Source: Setophaga petechia (lineage: Eukaryota; Chordata; Aves; Passeriformes; Parulidae). From it: a stretch of 64,000 nt of DNA. A program made the position numbers and the translations under genes. Where the stretch lies: positions 10,066,714 through 10,130,713 of the forward strand of contig JANCRA010000033.1 of NCBI GenBank assembly GCA_024362935.1, written 5' to 3'. The notes beneath the pieces were generated by a model that saw nothing but the letters and a program-made list of their open reading frames with translations, made no database searches and was not told the DNA's origin. Below, piece after piece: positions 10,190 to 22,289 of the stretch. Numbering within the stretch: the first letter of the stretch is position 1; every line of letters begins with the position of its first letter.

Positions 10190-10708
10190 GTGAGGGGGGC
10201 CCTGGGGGGACTCGGGGGGTCCTGGGGGGTCCCTCAGAATCTGGGGGGGTCTTGGGGGGCTCTTGGGAGCCTCCTCAGGAACTGGGAGGAGCCTGCGGCG
10301 GGTCCCGTGGGAAATAGGGGGGCTGGGGGAGGCACCGGGCGGGGGGGGGGAATATGGGGTGGGTTTGGGGGCGTCTCGTGAGGACGGGGGGATTCTGGGG
10401 GGGTCCTGGAGGGTCATGGGGGGGGTCTCGGGGCTGGGGGTCCCGGGGCGAGCCTGGAGTTCCGTGGGTGCGTTGGGGTCAAAGAAGTCCCCCCGTGGGC
10501 CCAAGGTCGTTTGGGGGATGGGGGCGGGCTCGGCTTGGGGTTCTGGGGGGTCCCGGAGAGGTCCTGGGGGTCCCAGGACGGTCCTGGGGGGGTCCCTGAG
10601 GGGTCCTGGGGGCCCCAAGGGAGGGTCTCAAGGGTGTCCCAAGGGGTGTCTCAGGGGGTCACAGGGAGGGGTCCCGGGGGTCCCATTGTGTCCTCCCCTG
10701 TCCCCCAG
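10190..10708 (+). other. ALDH16A1: ALDH16A1 intron 1, extremely G-rich
   Basis: A GTGAGG...CCCCCAG intron. The plus strand is dominated by runs of 4-8 G, with repeats of the GGGGGGTCCTGG type, giving many potential G-quadruplexes. Long frames on both strands across it (for example 10,082-10,618 minus) are composition artefacts. Confidence 0.75.
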
Positions 10709-10811
10709 GCGTGGAGAGAGTCCCACGGGCGCAGCCTCGGACACTTCGTGAACGGGACCTGGCTGAGACCCGAGGGCAGGGAGAGGCTCGAGTGCCACGA
10801 GGCCACCACAG
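10709..10811 (+). CDS. ALDH16A1: ALDH16A1 exon 2, partial gene
   Basis: The acceptor TGTCCCCCAG precedes AWRESHGRSLGHFVNGTWL, then RPEGRERLECHEATTG, and the donor GTATGG follows. It matches the LGHYVNGKWLKP region at the start of the first aldehyde dehydrogenase module of mammalian ALDH16A1. Exon 1 ends in phase 0 and exon 2 starts in phase 0, so they join in frame; exon 2 ends in phase 1. No exon 3 or later exon was seen in the remaining 53 kb. The gene is either cut by a rearrangement near 10.87 kb, interrupted by a huge satellite-filled intron, or misassembled. Confidence 0.82.
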
Positions 10812-10870
10812 GTATGGGACACACAGGCACACAGGGGACACTGAGGGGACACTGAGGGACAGAGGACACT
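10812..10870 (+). repeat. short GGGACACTGA-type repeat in intron 2
   Basis: A few imperfect repeats (ACACAGGGGACACTGAGGGG). The composition shifts abruptly from GC-rich to AT-rich at about 10,870, a possible breakpoint. Confidence 0.5.
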
Positions 10871-12944
10871 GAAAGTAAAAACCACTGTGAAAGTGGATAC
10901 CACAGCTAACTTGGCAACCACAAGCTTTTGTAAAAAGGAGGTGAGTCAAACTGTCAGAGTAGTTATGGAACGTTAAACATTTTGTAGTATGGTACATATT
11001 TATTTACTTCTGTAATTAGATGCTGCAGCAGAAAAGAGGAAAGGTACAGTGTCAAACTGATTGTGCAGTCACCTCTAGATTAATAAAGGATGAGCCTGGG
11101 GGCAGAAGCACTTCTCAAGTTAAAGCAAGTGTGGACATTTTTATGCCTGAGAAAATTCAATGAAGGTGACATCTTCCATATGCAATCATCTTTTATTTTA
11201 ATTTCAGCACTTTTGAAACAAGATTCAGTTGTGTTTTCATTTCCTTTTATTTCATTTGGATTTTGTTTGAAGTCATTAGGGAATGAAATATGCCAGCTGC
11301 ACTCTTCTGCATGTGTTTTATATACAGGAGCTTCAGAAGTGCTTCTAGAATTCCAGAGATTCAACTAATATATAAATTGGGAGAGGAGGGGCAGGCTCTG
11401 GGAGGTAAGTACAGAGAACACAGGATGGAAGAACAAGTTGGCAGAAAGGCAGAAACTGTATCATGTGCTAGTCACTGAACATCACAAAGTGAACTATATC
11501 ATATAAGCAAACTGCCTATGTGTAGTGGTCCATATATTTTAAGTATATAGGTTTGGGATTTTTAAATGAAAAAAATTACTGCGTGATGGTTGTGCTGAGT
11601 TTCAGCTGCATGTGTTTGAATTCTAGCATTTCGGGTATGTGTCTTACTAGTCTCCAATCAGAACTGATACTGAAAGTCCTCTGCCAGAAAATTATTTCAG
11701 TTTTGATATTTCAACTTGCAGCAATATACTGCTTGGAAATGTATCCTGCCAAAAGCATTTACATGTTATTGCCATTGTCCATCACATTCTGTCTGTATGA
11801 TCTGTATTTTTTAGTGCACCTAACGTGTATCCCTTATGTTACTTCATAGCCTTGGGAATCTCAGTCTTTCTGCAGTAATTTTCCTCATGAGGTTGTCTGT
11901 GCAGATTCTTGGGGCCAGTCCTTGCTAGTTTCTACAGATGCTGGCATCTTGTTAAGAGATGGTTGTTAAATGGTCTAGTGGTTTTGTGTATCTTATTTTC
12001 TTGACAATGTGTGTTTATGTGTCTGACCATTTTCTTCAATCAGCACTTCTCTGCTCTCGTCTCCTGAATCTCCAGCAGAGGAGTTCCTGTCTATCCGGGT
12101 ATGTGTAATCCAGTTACTGATTATCTGAGCACACTGAGCAGCACTCAGCTGCTCGGAGTGTACATTATCATCTGCCTGAACCTACAGACAAATCCAAGTG
12201 AGAAGCCATAGGGTGGAAATCAGTCGCATATATGCTAAATAAAACTTGCAGATTTTTTAAAGAATTGGTTCTGCTTGTTCTCTGTTGCGCTTCTGTGCTT
12301 AGAAAACATCCCTTTAAAATCAGTTCAATTCATCAGTTGAAACTTTTTTTGCAGACCCTCACTGAGCATAATTTGTTGCAGACTCAGTCAGCACACTGTG
12401 CTGACCTCCAAGGAGTGTGAGGAGCTCATGTGTGCTACTTTTTGCTTTAGGACACTCTGAGGTATTTATTGCTTTTGGGATACATGATGAGAATTCCCAA
12501 GAGAGGTAGTTATAAGATATGACATTGGGAAAAAGCCTTTGTTGTTGGAATGTTCTTGTTGTCAAAAGTTATTTTTTTCTTAGCCAGTAGTTAGCTTTTT
12601 TTGCTTTGTTTTTGTGGTATCAGTATTTTATTGTTTAAAAAATTGCTTCAAAATAACTTCAGTGGTTGGCCACCAGTACCTTGCTTGTAGCTAAAATGTT
12701 TACATATTGTTTATCATTCTCTTTAAGAAACTGCTGCCCAATCAACTAATAACTGAATATCTATCTGTCTGGGACATAGGGAGAGGATTTAGGTAATGTC
12801 TTTGTTTCCAGAAAAAAGTTCCAGTGTAGTTTCTAAACAGAGGAAAAGGGGGTGAAGACTCGGGGCTCTGATGCCATTGGAGGCACCCTGAGGTCCTCAG
12901 GAGAGGGAGCCCCACTGTGGTGCAGGAGCAGGTATGTTCTCATG
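10871..12944. other. low-copy DNA, no supported gene
   Basis: Balanced composition with no satellites and no recognisable coding homology on either strand. Single splice-like sites occur (for example an acceptor near 11,205), but no chain of phase-compatible exons could be built. Confidence 0.4.
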
Positions 12945-13430
12945 GAATATAGAACAAATTATAAATATAAATATGAAAATTATAAATATAAAAATATTTT
13001 TAAATAGTTAAATAAAGCAGGTTTTCTTTATTTGTCAGTAGGCAGGGTTTTGATTATAAAAAATATAAATACAAATAATATAAAGGTAGAAATCTAAGTA
13101 TAGAAATATAAATAAATACAGATAAAGTTTAAAAATATAAGAAAAAAATAGTTGTAGCAGTAGATATGATATATAATATAAATAATAATTTAAATACATT
13201 TTTAGAATTTAATATGTATTATATATAATTATTAATATAATTCATCAAAAGAAATTATAAATAGAAATGTGAATACAATTATACAAAGTATAGTATTTCA
13301 ACATCGTTTAAAAGAAGGTGGTTGTTTGTATTTATTTGGTTAGAGATGGGTTTTTTTATTTTGAATAATATTAGTATTATAGAAATATAAATCTAAATAT
13401 AGAAAACTACAATCTATATGGAAAGATATT
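12945..13430 (+). repeat. AT-rich satellite, copy block (i)
   Basis: Degenerate ATAAATATAAATATG sequence interrupted by marker segments (near 13,015-13,055 and 13,305-13,370) of the form AAAAGAAGG...TATTTGGTTAGAGATGGG...TTTGAATAATA. The same markers occur at 33,370-33,990 and 41,950-45,950. Confidence 0.75.
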
Positions 13431-13431
13431 T

Positions 13432-13860
13432 CTACAAGCGCAGGCGAACGACGCCGCCTTGGGCCGAATCGAACGAGCTCAGCCGAACCGAGGCGAGAGC
13501 AGCCGAACCTGACGACCTCGGGCGAACCGAGGCCAGGCTTCCGAGGCTGCCCGAAGCGAGCCGAGCTCAGCCGAACCGATCCGCCTGCTGTCGCGCGCGC
13601 CAACGAGCGGGACTGCGGTCACCGCCTAATGAGCTGCTGTCCCACGCCGCGCTCCCGGCCGTGTCCGTGCGATGGCCGGGCCGCCCGCGGGACGCGGCAG
13701 CGGGAGAGCCCCGAGCTGGGCGAGTTGAACGGGAGGCGGCGCCGCGTGCGCGCCCTGAGGGAGCCGAGCCGAGGAGCGCCCAACATGCAGAGAGCGGCTC
13801 CGAGTTCGGCCGAATGCACAGAGCGGTTCTGAGTTCGGCTGAAGCGAGCTGAGCCACACC
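13432..13860 (+). promoter_or_regulatory. CpG-rich block (i) with CCGAACCGAGG-type repeats
   Basis: An abrupt switch from AT satellite to CpG-dense DNA. The left half is a degenerate repeat of AGCCGAACCGAG; the right end decays into AGCTGAATTTAGCTGA-like copies. It could be a promoter or a GC satellite. Short frames across it are composition driven. Confidence 0.45.
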
Positions 13861-13944
13861 GAAGAGGCGAATCTAGCTGAATGCAGCCTACAATAGCTGA
13901 GTTTAGCCGATAATAGCTGAATTTAGCTGAGCAGCTATGAGCCT

Positions 13945-15030
13945 TGTGGTGAGCGTGCATCATTGCAGGCTTGCAGTTGATTGAAATGCACTAAAAAAAC
14001 AGCTTTGGGGAGGGAGGGGGAAAGGGAGGGGGCAATGGAGAGAGGGAGATCCTCTCTTAACATGTGCCAGTTCTTCTGTCAAACTCATCACAACAGGACA
14101 GTGTGAAGACTGAAATTGTAAGAAGATGTGGAGGGAAACTGAAAATCTGAAAGCAGCACCTAATGCACAAGTGCTTGAATTTTCCTTTTTTCTTGGATTT
14201 AAACTCAGAAGTTGCAAGGAATTTGGGAATGAGAAGGGACATTTCAGAAGGAGAAGAAGAATTACAGCCCTGGCAAAATCTTTTGTTCTAGCTAATAAAA
14301 GAAGTTAGTTTTAATAAAAAAAAGACAAAAAAGTGTGGTTTTTTTTTTCCTTCACTATTATATTCATTGTTAGTATATGGTGTGTTGTTTTATTTCTTGG
14401 TATTATTAACTCTGTGTGAATTGTTTTTTGAGTGAGGCTAACTTTTGGGATGGGTTGGTTTGTATTTGAGGTAGGATTAATTGCAATAGGTTTCTTTAAG
14501 AGATTTGTGATAGATATTACTGGGATTTTGGTTTTGTTTACTGTATGTATAAACATACAGATTTGGTAGGGCCAGCTCAGCTGCTGGAGTTTTGGGTGTT
14601 AATGTACTAGATGGCTTTTGTTAAACACAGAATAGTTATGTAAGTTAACAGTAAATTACCAAATTGCCCAATTTATCTAGCTATGCTACCTAAATAAAAA
14701 GTTTTGTGTCTTACCAGTTTTCTGTTCTGCTCCAAGTAGTTGTTGCAAAAAAGAAAGTGCTGTTATTTTTTCTGAAGAGTTTTCTTCTATAACCACGTCC
14801 CCAAGGACCAAGGATTGCTGGGGTGTAGTTTAGCAGTTGTAATGAGAGTGATGGTGAGTTTGTGTGTAATGTGAAGGGGATGTTAATGGTAGATGAGTGT
14901 TGTTTTCTGTGTGCTTTTGTTGTTTTGGGTTTCCTGTAACAATAGATCAATGTGTAATGAAAATAGAAAAAGTTCATCATCTTGTGTTAATATGTGCTTT
15001 GTGTTTTATTGCTCTGTATTGCAGGGTGAG
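13945..15030 (+). repeat. dispersed repeat E, copy 1 (most complete)
   Basis: It begins with GAGCGTGCATCATTGCAGGC, includes GATCCTCTCTTAACATGTGC, AAGAAGATGTGGAGGGAAAC, GGAATTTGGGAATGAGAAGG and GATTTGGTAGGGCCAGCTCAG, and ends with AAGGACCAAGGATTGCTGGG to TTATTGCTCTGTATTGCAG. Other copies lie at 40,297-40,990, 46,929-47,290 and 61,630-61,860, all on the same strand. No protein frame seen; family unknown to me. Confidence 0.8.
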
Positions 15031-15129
15031 CACAGTGTGAACTCTCTCCTCCTTGCTGTGACACTTGGGCTGGCAGGGATGACGCAGTGACCTCGGCCAG
15101 CCGATGCTGCCTGTGCCATCACCTGGCAG

Positions 15130-15518
15130 TGATGTGTTTGATGAAAATCCTTTTGTTGGGATTTTTCTCCTGAGAAGCCTCAGAACAGAAATGGAACCAA
15201 TAACAATCTGCTGGCTGGGGAGTGAGGGCTGGAGATGGTTTAGCAACAGGGGCATCGTGGATTGATCTCCTGTGCATTGTTTCTACTTGATGACCAATCA
15301 CGGTCCAGCTGTGTCAGGGCTGTGAGCAGTCCCGGGTTTTTATTATTAATTCCTTTCCAGCTTTCTGATGTCTCCTTGCTCTTTTAGTATAGTTCTAATA
15401 TCTCATTTTCTTTTAATAGATTAGAGATCATAAAAAAATAAATCACCCTTCTGAAAGGTGATGTCAAGATTCTCATCTACTCCCTTGTCGTGGGGACCAT
15501 GAAACACCACCACAATCA
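15130..15518 (+). mobile_element. solo LTR, passerine ERVL-like
   Basis: It starts TGATGTGTTTGATGAAAATC, includes TTTTTCTCCTGAGAAGCC, CCAATCACGGTCCAGCTG, TTTAGTATAGTTCTAATAT and AAAAAATAAATCACCCTTCT, and ends near CACCACAATCA. This order matches ERVL-type LTRs abundant in songbird genomes as I remember them. No internal retroviral genes flank it, so it is a solo LTR. A target-site duplication was not clear. Confidence 0.7.
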
Positions 15519-18500
15519 CCGGCTTGAGCTGGTCTGGGCAGCACCAAAAAAAAGGCATTGAAATTTAAAAAAAATTCAATTTTTTAAATTTTTTAATGCA
15601 ATTTTACTTTTATTATTTTATTTTTAAATTAAAAAAATGAAAAACAAAATAAAAACTGTAACGTGCTGTAAACTGAAGTGCCGTAAAGCGCGACTGTCGT
15701 AAAAGGTGCCGTAAAGCGCGACTGTCGTAAAAGGTGCCGTAAAGCGCGACTGTCGTAAAACTGCCGTAAAGCGCGACTGTCGTAAAAGGTGTCGTAAAGC
15801 GCGACTGTCGTAAAATGTGCCGTAAAGCGCGACTGTCGTAAAAGGTGCCGTAAAGCGAGACTGTCGTAAAAACTGCCGTAAAGCGCGACTGTCGTAAAAG
15901 GTGCCGTAAAGCGCGACTGTCGTAAAAGGTGTCGTAAAGCGCGACTGTCGTAAAAGGTGCCGTAAAGCGCGACTGTCGCAAAAGGTGCCGTAAAGCGCGA
16001 CTGTCGCAAAAGGTGCCGTAAAGCGCGACTGTCGTAAAAGGTGCCGTAAAGCGAGACTGTCGTAAAAACTGCCGTAAAGCGCGACTGTCGTAAAAGGTGC
16101 CGTAAAGCGCGACTGTCGTAAAACTGCCGTAAAGCGCGACTGTCGTAAAAACTGCCGTAAAGCGCGACTGTCGTAAAATGTGCCGTAAAGCGCGACTGTC
16201 GTAAAAACTGCCGTAAAGCGCGACTGTCGTAAAACTGCCGTAAAGCGCGACTGTCGTAAAAACTGCCGTAAAGCGCGACTGTCGTAAAATGTGCCGTAAA
16301 GCGCGACTGTCGTAAAAACTGCCGTAAAGCGCGACTGTCGTAAAATGTGCCGTAAAGCGCGACTGTCGTAAAAGGTGTCGTAAAGCGCGACTGTCGTAAA
16401 AACTGCCGTAAAGCGCGACTGTCGTAAAAACTGCCGTAAAGCGCGACTGTCGTAAAAGGTGCCGTAAAGCGCGACTGTCGTAAAAGCTGCCGTAAAGCGC
16501 GACTGTCGTAAAAACTGCCGTAAAGCGCGACTGTCGTAAAACTGCCGTAAAACGCGACTGTCGTAAAAGGCGCCGTAAAGCGAGACTGTCGTAAAAGGTG
16601 TCGTAAAGCGCGACTGTCGTAAAACTGCCGTAAAGCGCGACTGTCGCAAAAGCTGCCGTAAAGCGCGACTGTCGTAAAAGCTGCCGTAAAGCGCGACTGT
16701 CGTAAAATGTGCCGTAAAGCGCGACTGTCGCAAAAACTGCCGTAAAGCGCGACTGTCGTAAAATGTGCCGTAAAGCGCGACTGTCGCAAAAGCTGCCGTA
16801 AAGCGCGACTGTCGTAAAAGGTGCCGTAAAGCGCGACTGTCGTAAAAACTGCCGTAAAGCGCGACTGTCGTAAAATTTGCCGTAAAGCGCGACTGTCGTA
16901 AAAGGTGTCGTAAAGCGCGACTGTCGTAAAAACTGCCGTAAAGCGCGACTGTCGTAAAAGGTGCCGTAAAGCGCGACTGTCGTAAAAGCTGCCGTAAAGC
17001 GCGACTGTCGTAAAAGGTGCCGTAAAGCGAGACTGTCGTAAAAACTGCCGTAAAGCGCGACTGTCGTAAAAGGTGCCGTAAAGCGCGACTGTCGTAAAAG
17101 CTGCCGTAAAGCGCGACTGTCGTAAAAGGTGCCGTAAAGCGCGACTGTCGTAAAAACTGTCGTAAAATGTGCCGTAAAGCGCGACTGTCGTAAAATGTGC
17201 CGTAAAGCGCGACTGTCGTAAAATGTGCCGTAAAGCGCGACTGTCGCAAAAGGTGCCGTAAAGCGCGACTGTCGTAAAATGTGCCGTAAAGCGCGACTGT
17301 CGTAAAAACTGCCGTAAAGCGCGACTGTCGTAAAAGGTGCCGTAAAGCGCGACTGTCGTAAAAACTGCCGTAAAGCGCGACTGTCGTAAAAGGTGCCGTA
17401 AAGCGCGACTGTCGTAAAAGGCGCCGTAAAGCGCGACTATCGTAAAAGCTGCCGTAAAGCGCGACTGTCGTAAAAACTGCCGTAAAGCGCGACTGTCGTA
17501 AAAGCTGCCGTAAAGCGCGACTGTCGTAAAAACTGCCGTAAAGCGCGACTGTCGTAAAATGTGCCGTAAAGCGCGACTGTCGTAAAAACTGCCGTAAAGC
17601 GCGACTGTCGTAAAACTGCCGTAAAACGCGACTGTCGTAAAACTGCCGTAAAGCGCGACTGTCGTAAAAGCTGCCGTAAAGCGCGACTGTCGTAAAAGGT
17701 GCCGTAAAGCGCGACTGTCGCAAAAACTGCCGTAAAGCGCGACTGTCGTAAAAGGTGTCGTAAAGCGCGACTGTCGTAAAATGTGCCGTAAAGCGCGACT
17801 GTCGTAAAAGCTGCCGTAAAGCGCGACGGTCGTAAAAGCTGCCGTAAAGCGCGACTGTCGTAAAAGGTGCCGTAAAGCGCGACTGTCGTAAAAACTGCCG
17901 TAAAGCGCGACTGTAGTAAAAGGTGCCGTAAAGCGCGACTGTCGTAAAAGGTGTCGTAAAGCGCGACTGTCGTAAAAACTGCCGTAAAGCGCGACTGTCG
18001 TAAAATGTGCCGTAAAGCGCGACTGTCGTAAAATGTGCCGTAAAGCGCGACTGTCGTAAAAGGTGTCGTAAAGCGCGACTGTCGTAAAAACTGCCGTAAA
18101 GCGCGACTGTCGCAAAAGGTGCCGTAAAGCGCAACTGTCGTAAAAGGTGCCGTAAAGCGCGACTGTCGTAAAATGCGCCGTAAAGTGCGACTGTCGTAAA
18201 AGCTGCCGTAAAGCGCGACTGTCGTAAAAACTGCCGTAAAGCGCGACTGTCGTAAAAGCTGCCGTAAAGCGCGACTGTCGTAAAAACTGCCGTAAAGCGC
18301 GACTGTCGTAAAATGTGCCGTAAAGCGCGACTGTCGTAAAAACTGCCGTAAAAAGCGACTGTCGTAAAAGGTGTCGTAAAATGTGCCGTAAAGCGCGACT
18401 GTCGTAAAACTGCCGTAAAGCGCGACTGTCGTAAAAGGTGCCGTAAAGCGCGACTGTCGTAAAAACTGCCGTAAAGCGCGACTGTCGTAAAAACTGTCGT

Positions 18501-18539
18501 AAAGCGCAACTGTCGTAAAAGGTGCCGTAAAGCGCGACT

Positions 18540-19860
18540 GTCGTAAAATGCGCCGTAAAGTGCGACTGTCGTAAAAACTGCCGTAAAGCGCGACTGTCGT
18601 AAAAGCTGCCGTAAAGCGCGACTGTCGTAAAAACTGCCGTAAAGCGCGACTGTCGTAAAAGCTGCCGTAAAGCGCGACTGTCGTAAAACTGCCGTAAAGC
18701 GCGACTGTCGTAAAAGGTGCCCTAAAGCGCGACTGTCGTAAAAACTGCCGTAAAGCGCGACTGTCGTAAAATGTGCCGTAAAGCGCGACTGTCGTAAAAA
18801 GGGCCGTAAAGCGCGACTGTCGCAAAAGGTGCCGTAAAGCGCGACTGTCGTAAAACTGCCGTAAAGCGCGACTGTCGTAAAAGCTGCCGTAAAGCGCGAC
18901 TGTCGTAAAAACTGCCGTAAAGCGCGACTGTCGTAAAAGCTGCCGTAAAGCGCGACTGTCGCAAAAATTGTCGTAAAGCGCGACTGTCGTAAAAGGTGCC
19001 GTAAAGCGCGACTGTCGTAAAATGTGCAGTAAAGCGCGACTGTCGTAAAACTGCCGTAAAGCGCGACTGTCGTAAAAAGGGCCGTAAAGCGCGACTGTCG
19101 TAAAAGGTGCCGTAAAGCGCGACTGTCGTAAAATGTGCCGTAAAGCGCAACTGTCGTAAAAACGGCCGTAAAGCGCGACTGTCGTAAAAACTGCCGTAAA
19201 GCGCGACTGTCGTAAAAGCTGTCGTAAAGCGCGACTGTCGTAAAAACTGCCGTAAAAAGCGACTGTCGTAAAAGGTGCCGTAAAGCGCGACTGTCGTAAA
19301 ACTGCCGTAAAACGCGACTGTCGTAAAAGGCGCCGTAAAGCGAGACTGTCGTAAAAGGTGTCGTAAAGCGCGACTGTCGTAAAAGGTGCCGTAAAGCGCG
19401 ACTGTCGTAAAAGGTGTCGTAAAGCGCGACTGTCGTAAAAGCTGCCGTAAAGCGCGACTGTCGTAAAAGGTGCCGTAAAGCGAGACTGTCGTAAAAACTG
19501 CCGTAAAGCGCGACTGTCGTAAAAGGTGTCGTAAAGCGCGACTGTCGTAAAAGGTGCCGTAAAGCGCGACTGTCGCAAAAGGTGCCGTAAAGCGCGACTG
19601 TCGTAAAAGGTGCCGTAAAGCGCGACTGTCGTAAAAGCTGCCGTAAAGCGCGACTGTCGTAAAAGGTGCCGTAAAGCGAGACTGTCGTAAAAACTGCCGT
19701 AAAGCGCGACTGTCGTAAAAGGTGCCGTAAAGCGCGACTGTCGTAAAAGGTGCCGTAAAGCGCGACTGTCGTAAAAACTGCCGTAAAGCGCGACTGTCGT
19801 AAAATGTGCCGTAAAGCGCGACTGTCGTAAAATGTGCCGTAAAGCGCGACTGTCGTAAAA
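18540..19860 (+). repeat. higher-order block A inside the 28-bp satellite
   Basis: The order of variant units here, including GTGCCCTAAAG at about 18,717 and AAACGGCCG at 19,161, recurs at an offset of 2,429 bp, giving a second copy at about 20,969-22,289. Confidence 0.75.
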
Positions 19861-20968
19861 TGCGCCGTAAAGTGCGACTGTCGTAAAAGCTGCCGTAAAG
19901 CGCGACTGTCGTAAAAACTGCCGTAAAGCGCGACTGTCGTAAAAGCTGCCGTAAAGCGCGACTGTCGTAAAAACTGCCGTAAAGCGCGACTGTCGTAAAA
20001 TGTGCCGTAAAGCGCGACTGTCGTAAAAGGTGTCGTAAAGCGCGACTGTCGTAAAATGTGCCGTAAAGCGCGACTGTCGTAAAACTGCCGTAAAGCGCGA
20101 CTGTCGTAAAATGTGCCGTAAAGCGCGACTGTCGTAAAAACTGCCGTAAAGCGCGACTGTCGTAAAAACTGTCGTAAAGCGCAACTGTCGTAAAAGGTGC
20201 CGTAAAGCGCGACTGTCGTAAAATGCGCCGTAAAGTGCGACTGTCGTAAAAACTGCCGTAAAGCGCGACTGTCGTAAAAGCTGTCGTAAAGCGCGACTGT
20301 CGTAAAAACTGCCGTAAAGCGCGACTGTCGTAAAAGCTGCCGTAAAGCGCGACTGTCGTAAAATGCGCCGTAAAGTGCAACTGTCGTAAAAGCTGCCGTA
20401 AAGCGCGACTGTCGTAAAAACTGCCGTAAAGCGCGACTGTCGTAAAAGCTGCCGTAAAGCGCGACTGTCGTAAAAGGTGCCGTAAAGCGCGACTGTCGTA
20501 AAAACTGCCGTAAAGCGCGACTGTCGTAAAATGTGCCGTAAAGCGCGACTGTCGTAAAAAGGGCCGTAAAGCGCGACTGTCGCAAAAGGTGCCGTAAAGC
20601 GCGACTGTCGTAAAACTGCCGTAAAGCGCGACTGTCGTAAAAGCTGCCGTAAAGCGCGACTGTCGTAAAAACTGCCGTAAAGCGCGACTGTCGTAAAAGC
20701 TGCCGTAAAGCGCGACTGTCGCAAAAATTGTCGTAAAGCGCGACTGTCGTAAAAGCTGCCATAAAGCGCGACTGTCGTAAAAGCTGCCGTAAAGCGCGAC
20801 TGTCGTAAAATGCGCCGTAAAGCGCGACTGTCGTAAAACGGCCGTAAAGCGCGACTGTCGTAAAAGGTGCCGTAAAGCGCGACTGTCGTAAAAACTGCCG
20901 TAAAGCGCGACTGTCGCAAAAGGTGCCGTAAAGCGCGACTGTCGTAAAATGTGCCGTAAAGCGCAACT

Positions 20969-22289
20969 GTCGTAAAATGCGCCGTAAAGTGCGACTGTCG
21001 TAAAAACTGCCGTAAAGCGCGACTGTCGTAAAAGCTGCCGTAAAGCGCGACTGTCGTAAAAACTGCCGTAAAGCGCGACTGTCGTAAAAGCTGCCGTAAA
21101 GCGCGACTGTCGTAAAACTGCCGTAAAGCGCGACTGTCGTAAAAGGTGCCCTAAAGCGCGACTGTCGTAAAAACTGCCGTAAAGCGCGACTGTCGTAAAA
21201 TGTGCCGTAAAGCGCGACTGTCGTAAAAAGGGCCGTAAAGCGCGACTGTCGCAAAAGGTGCCGTAAAGCGCGACTGTCGTAAAACTGCCGTAAAGCGCGA
21301 CTGTCGTAAAAGCTGCCGTAAAGCGCGACTGTCGTAAAAACTGCCGTAAAGCGCGACTGTCGTAAAAGCTGCCGTAAAGCGCGACTGTCGCAAAAATTGT
21401 CGTAAAGCGCGACTGTCGTAAAAGGTGCCGTAAAGCGCGACTGTCGTAAAATGTGCCGTAAAGCGCGACTGTCGTAAAACTGCCGTAAAGCGCGACTGTC
21501 GTAAAAAGGGCCGTAAAGCGCGACTGTCGTAAAAGGTGCCGTAAAGCGCGACTGTCGTAAAATGTGCCGTAAAGCGCAACTGTCGTAAAAACGGCCGTAA
21601 AGCGCGACTGTCGTAAAAACTGCCGTAAAGCGCGACTGTCGTAAAAGCTGTCGTAAAGCGCGACTGTCGTAAAAACTGCCGTAAAAAGCGACTGTCGTAA
21701 AAGGTGCCGTAAAGCGCGACTGTCGTAAAACTGCCGTAAAACGCGACTGTCGTAAAAGGCGCCGTAAAGCGAGACTGTCGTAAAAGGTGTCGTAAAGCGC
21801 GACTGTCGTAAAAGGTGCCGTAAAGCGCGACTGTCGTAAAAGGTGTCGTAAAGCGCGACTGTCGTAAAAGCTGCCGTAAAGCGCGACTGTCGTAAAAGGT
21901 GCCGTAAAGCGAGACTGTCGTAAAAACTGCCGTAAAGCGCGACTGTCGTAAAAGGTGTCGTAAAGCGCGACTGTCGTAAAAGGTGCCGTAAAGCGCGACT
22001 GTCGCAAAAGGTGCCGTAAAGCGCGACTGTCGTAAAAGGTGCCGTAAAGCGCGACTGTCGTAAAAGCTGCCGTAAAGCGCGACTGTCGTAAAAGGTGCCG
22101 TAAAGCGAGACTGTCGTAAAAACTGCCGTAAAGCGCGACTGTCGTAAAAGGTGCCGTAAAGCGCGACTGTCGTAAAAGCTGCCGTAAAGCGCGACTGTCG
22201 TAAAAACTGCCGTAAAGCGCGACTGTCGTAAAATGTGCCGTAAAGCGCGACTGTCGTAAAATGTGCCGTAAAGCGCGACTGTCGTAAAA
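20969..22289 (+). repeat. higher-order block A, second copy
   Basis: Near-identical order of monomer variants to 18,540-19,860 with a constant 2,429-bp offset (checked at the CCCTAAAG variant and the AACGG variant). A recent segmental duplication within the satellite. Confidence 0.75.

Noticed and set aside
10082..10618. 178-codon Pro-rich minus-strand frame
   Set aside because: Shadow of the G-rich intron of ALDH16A1.
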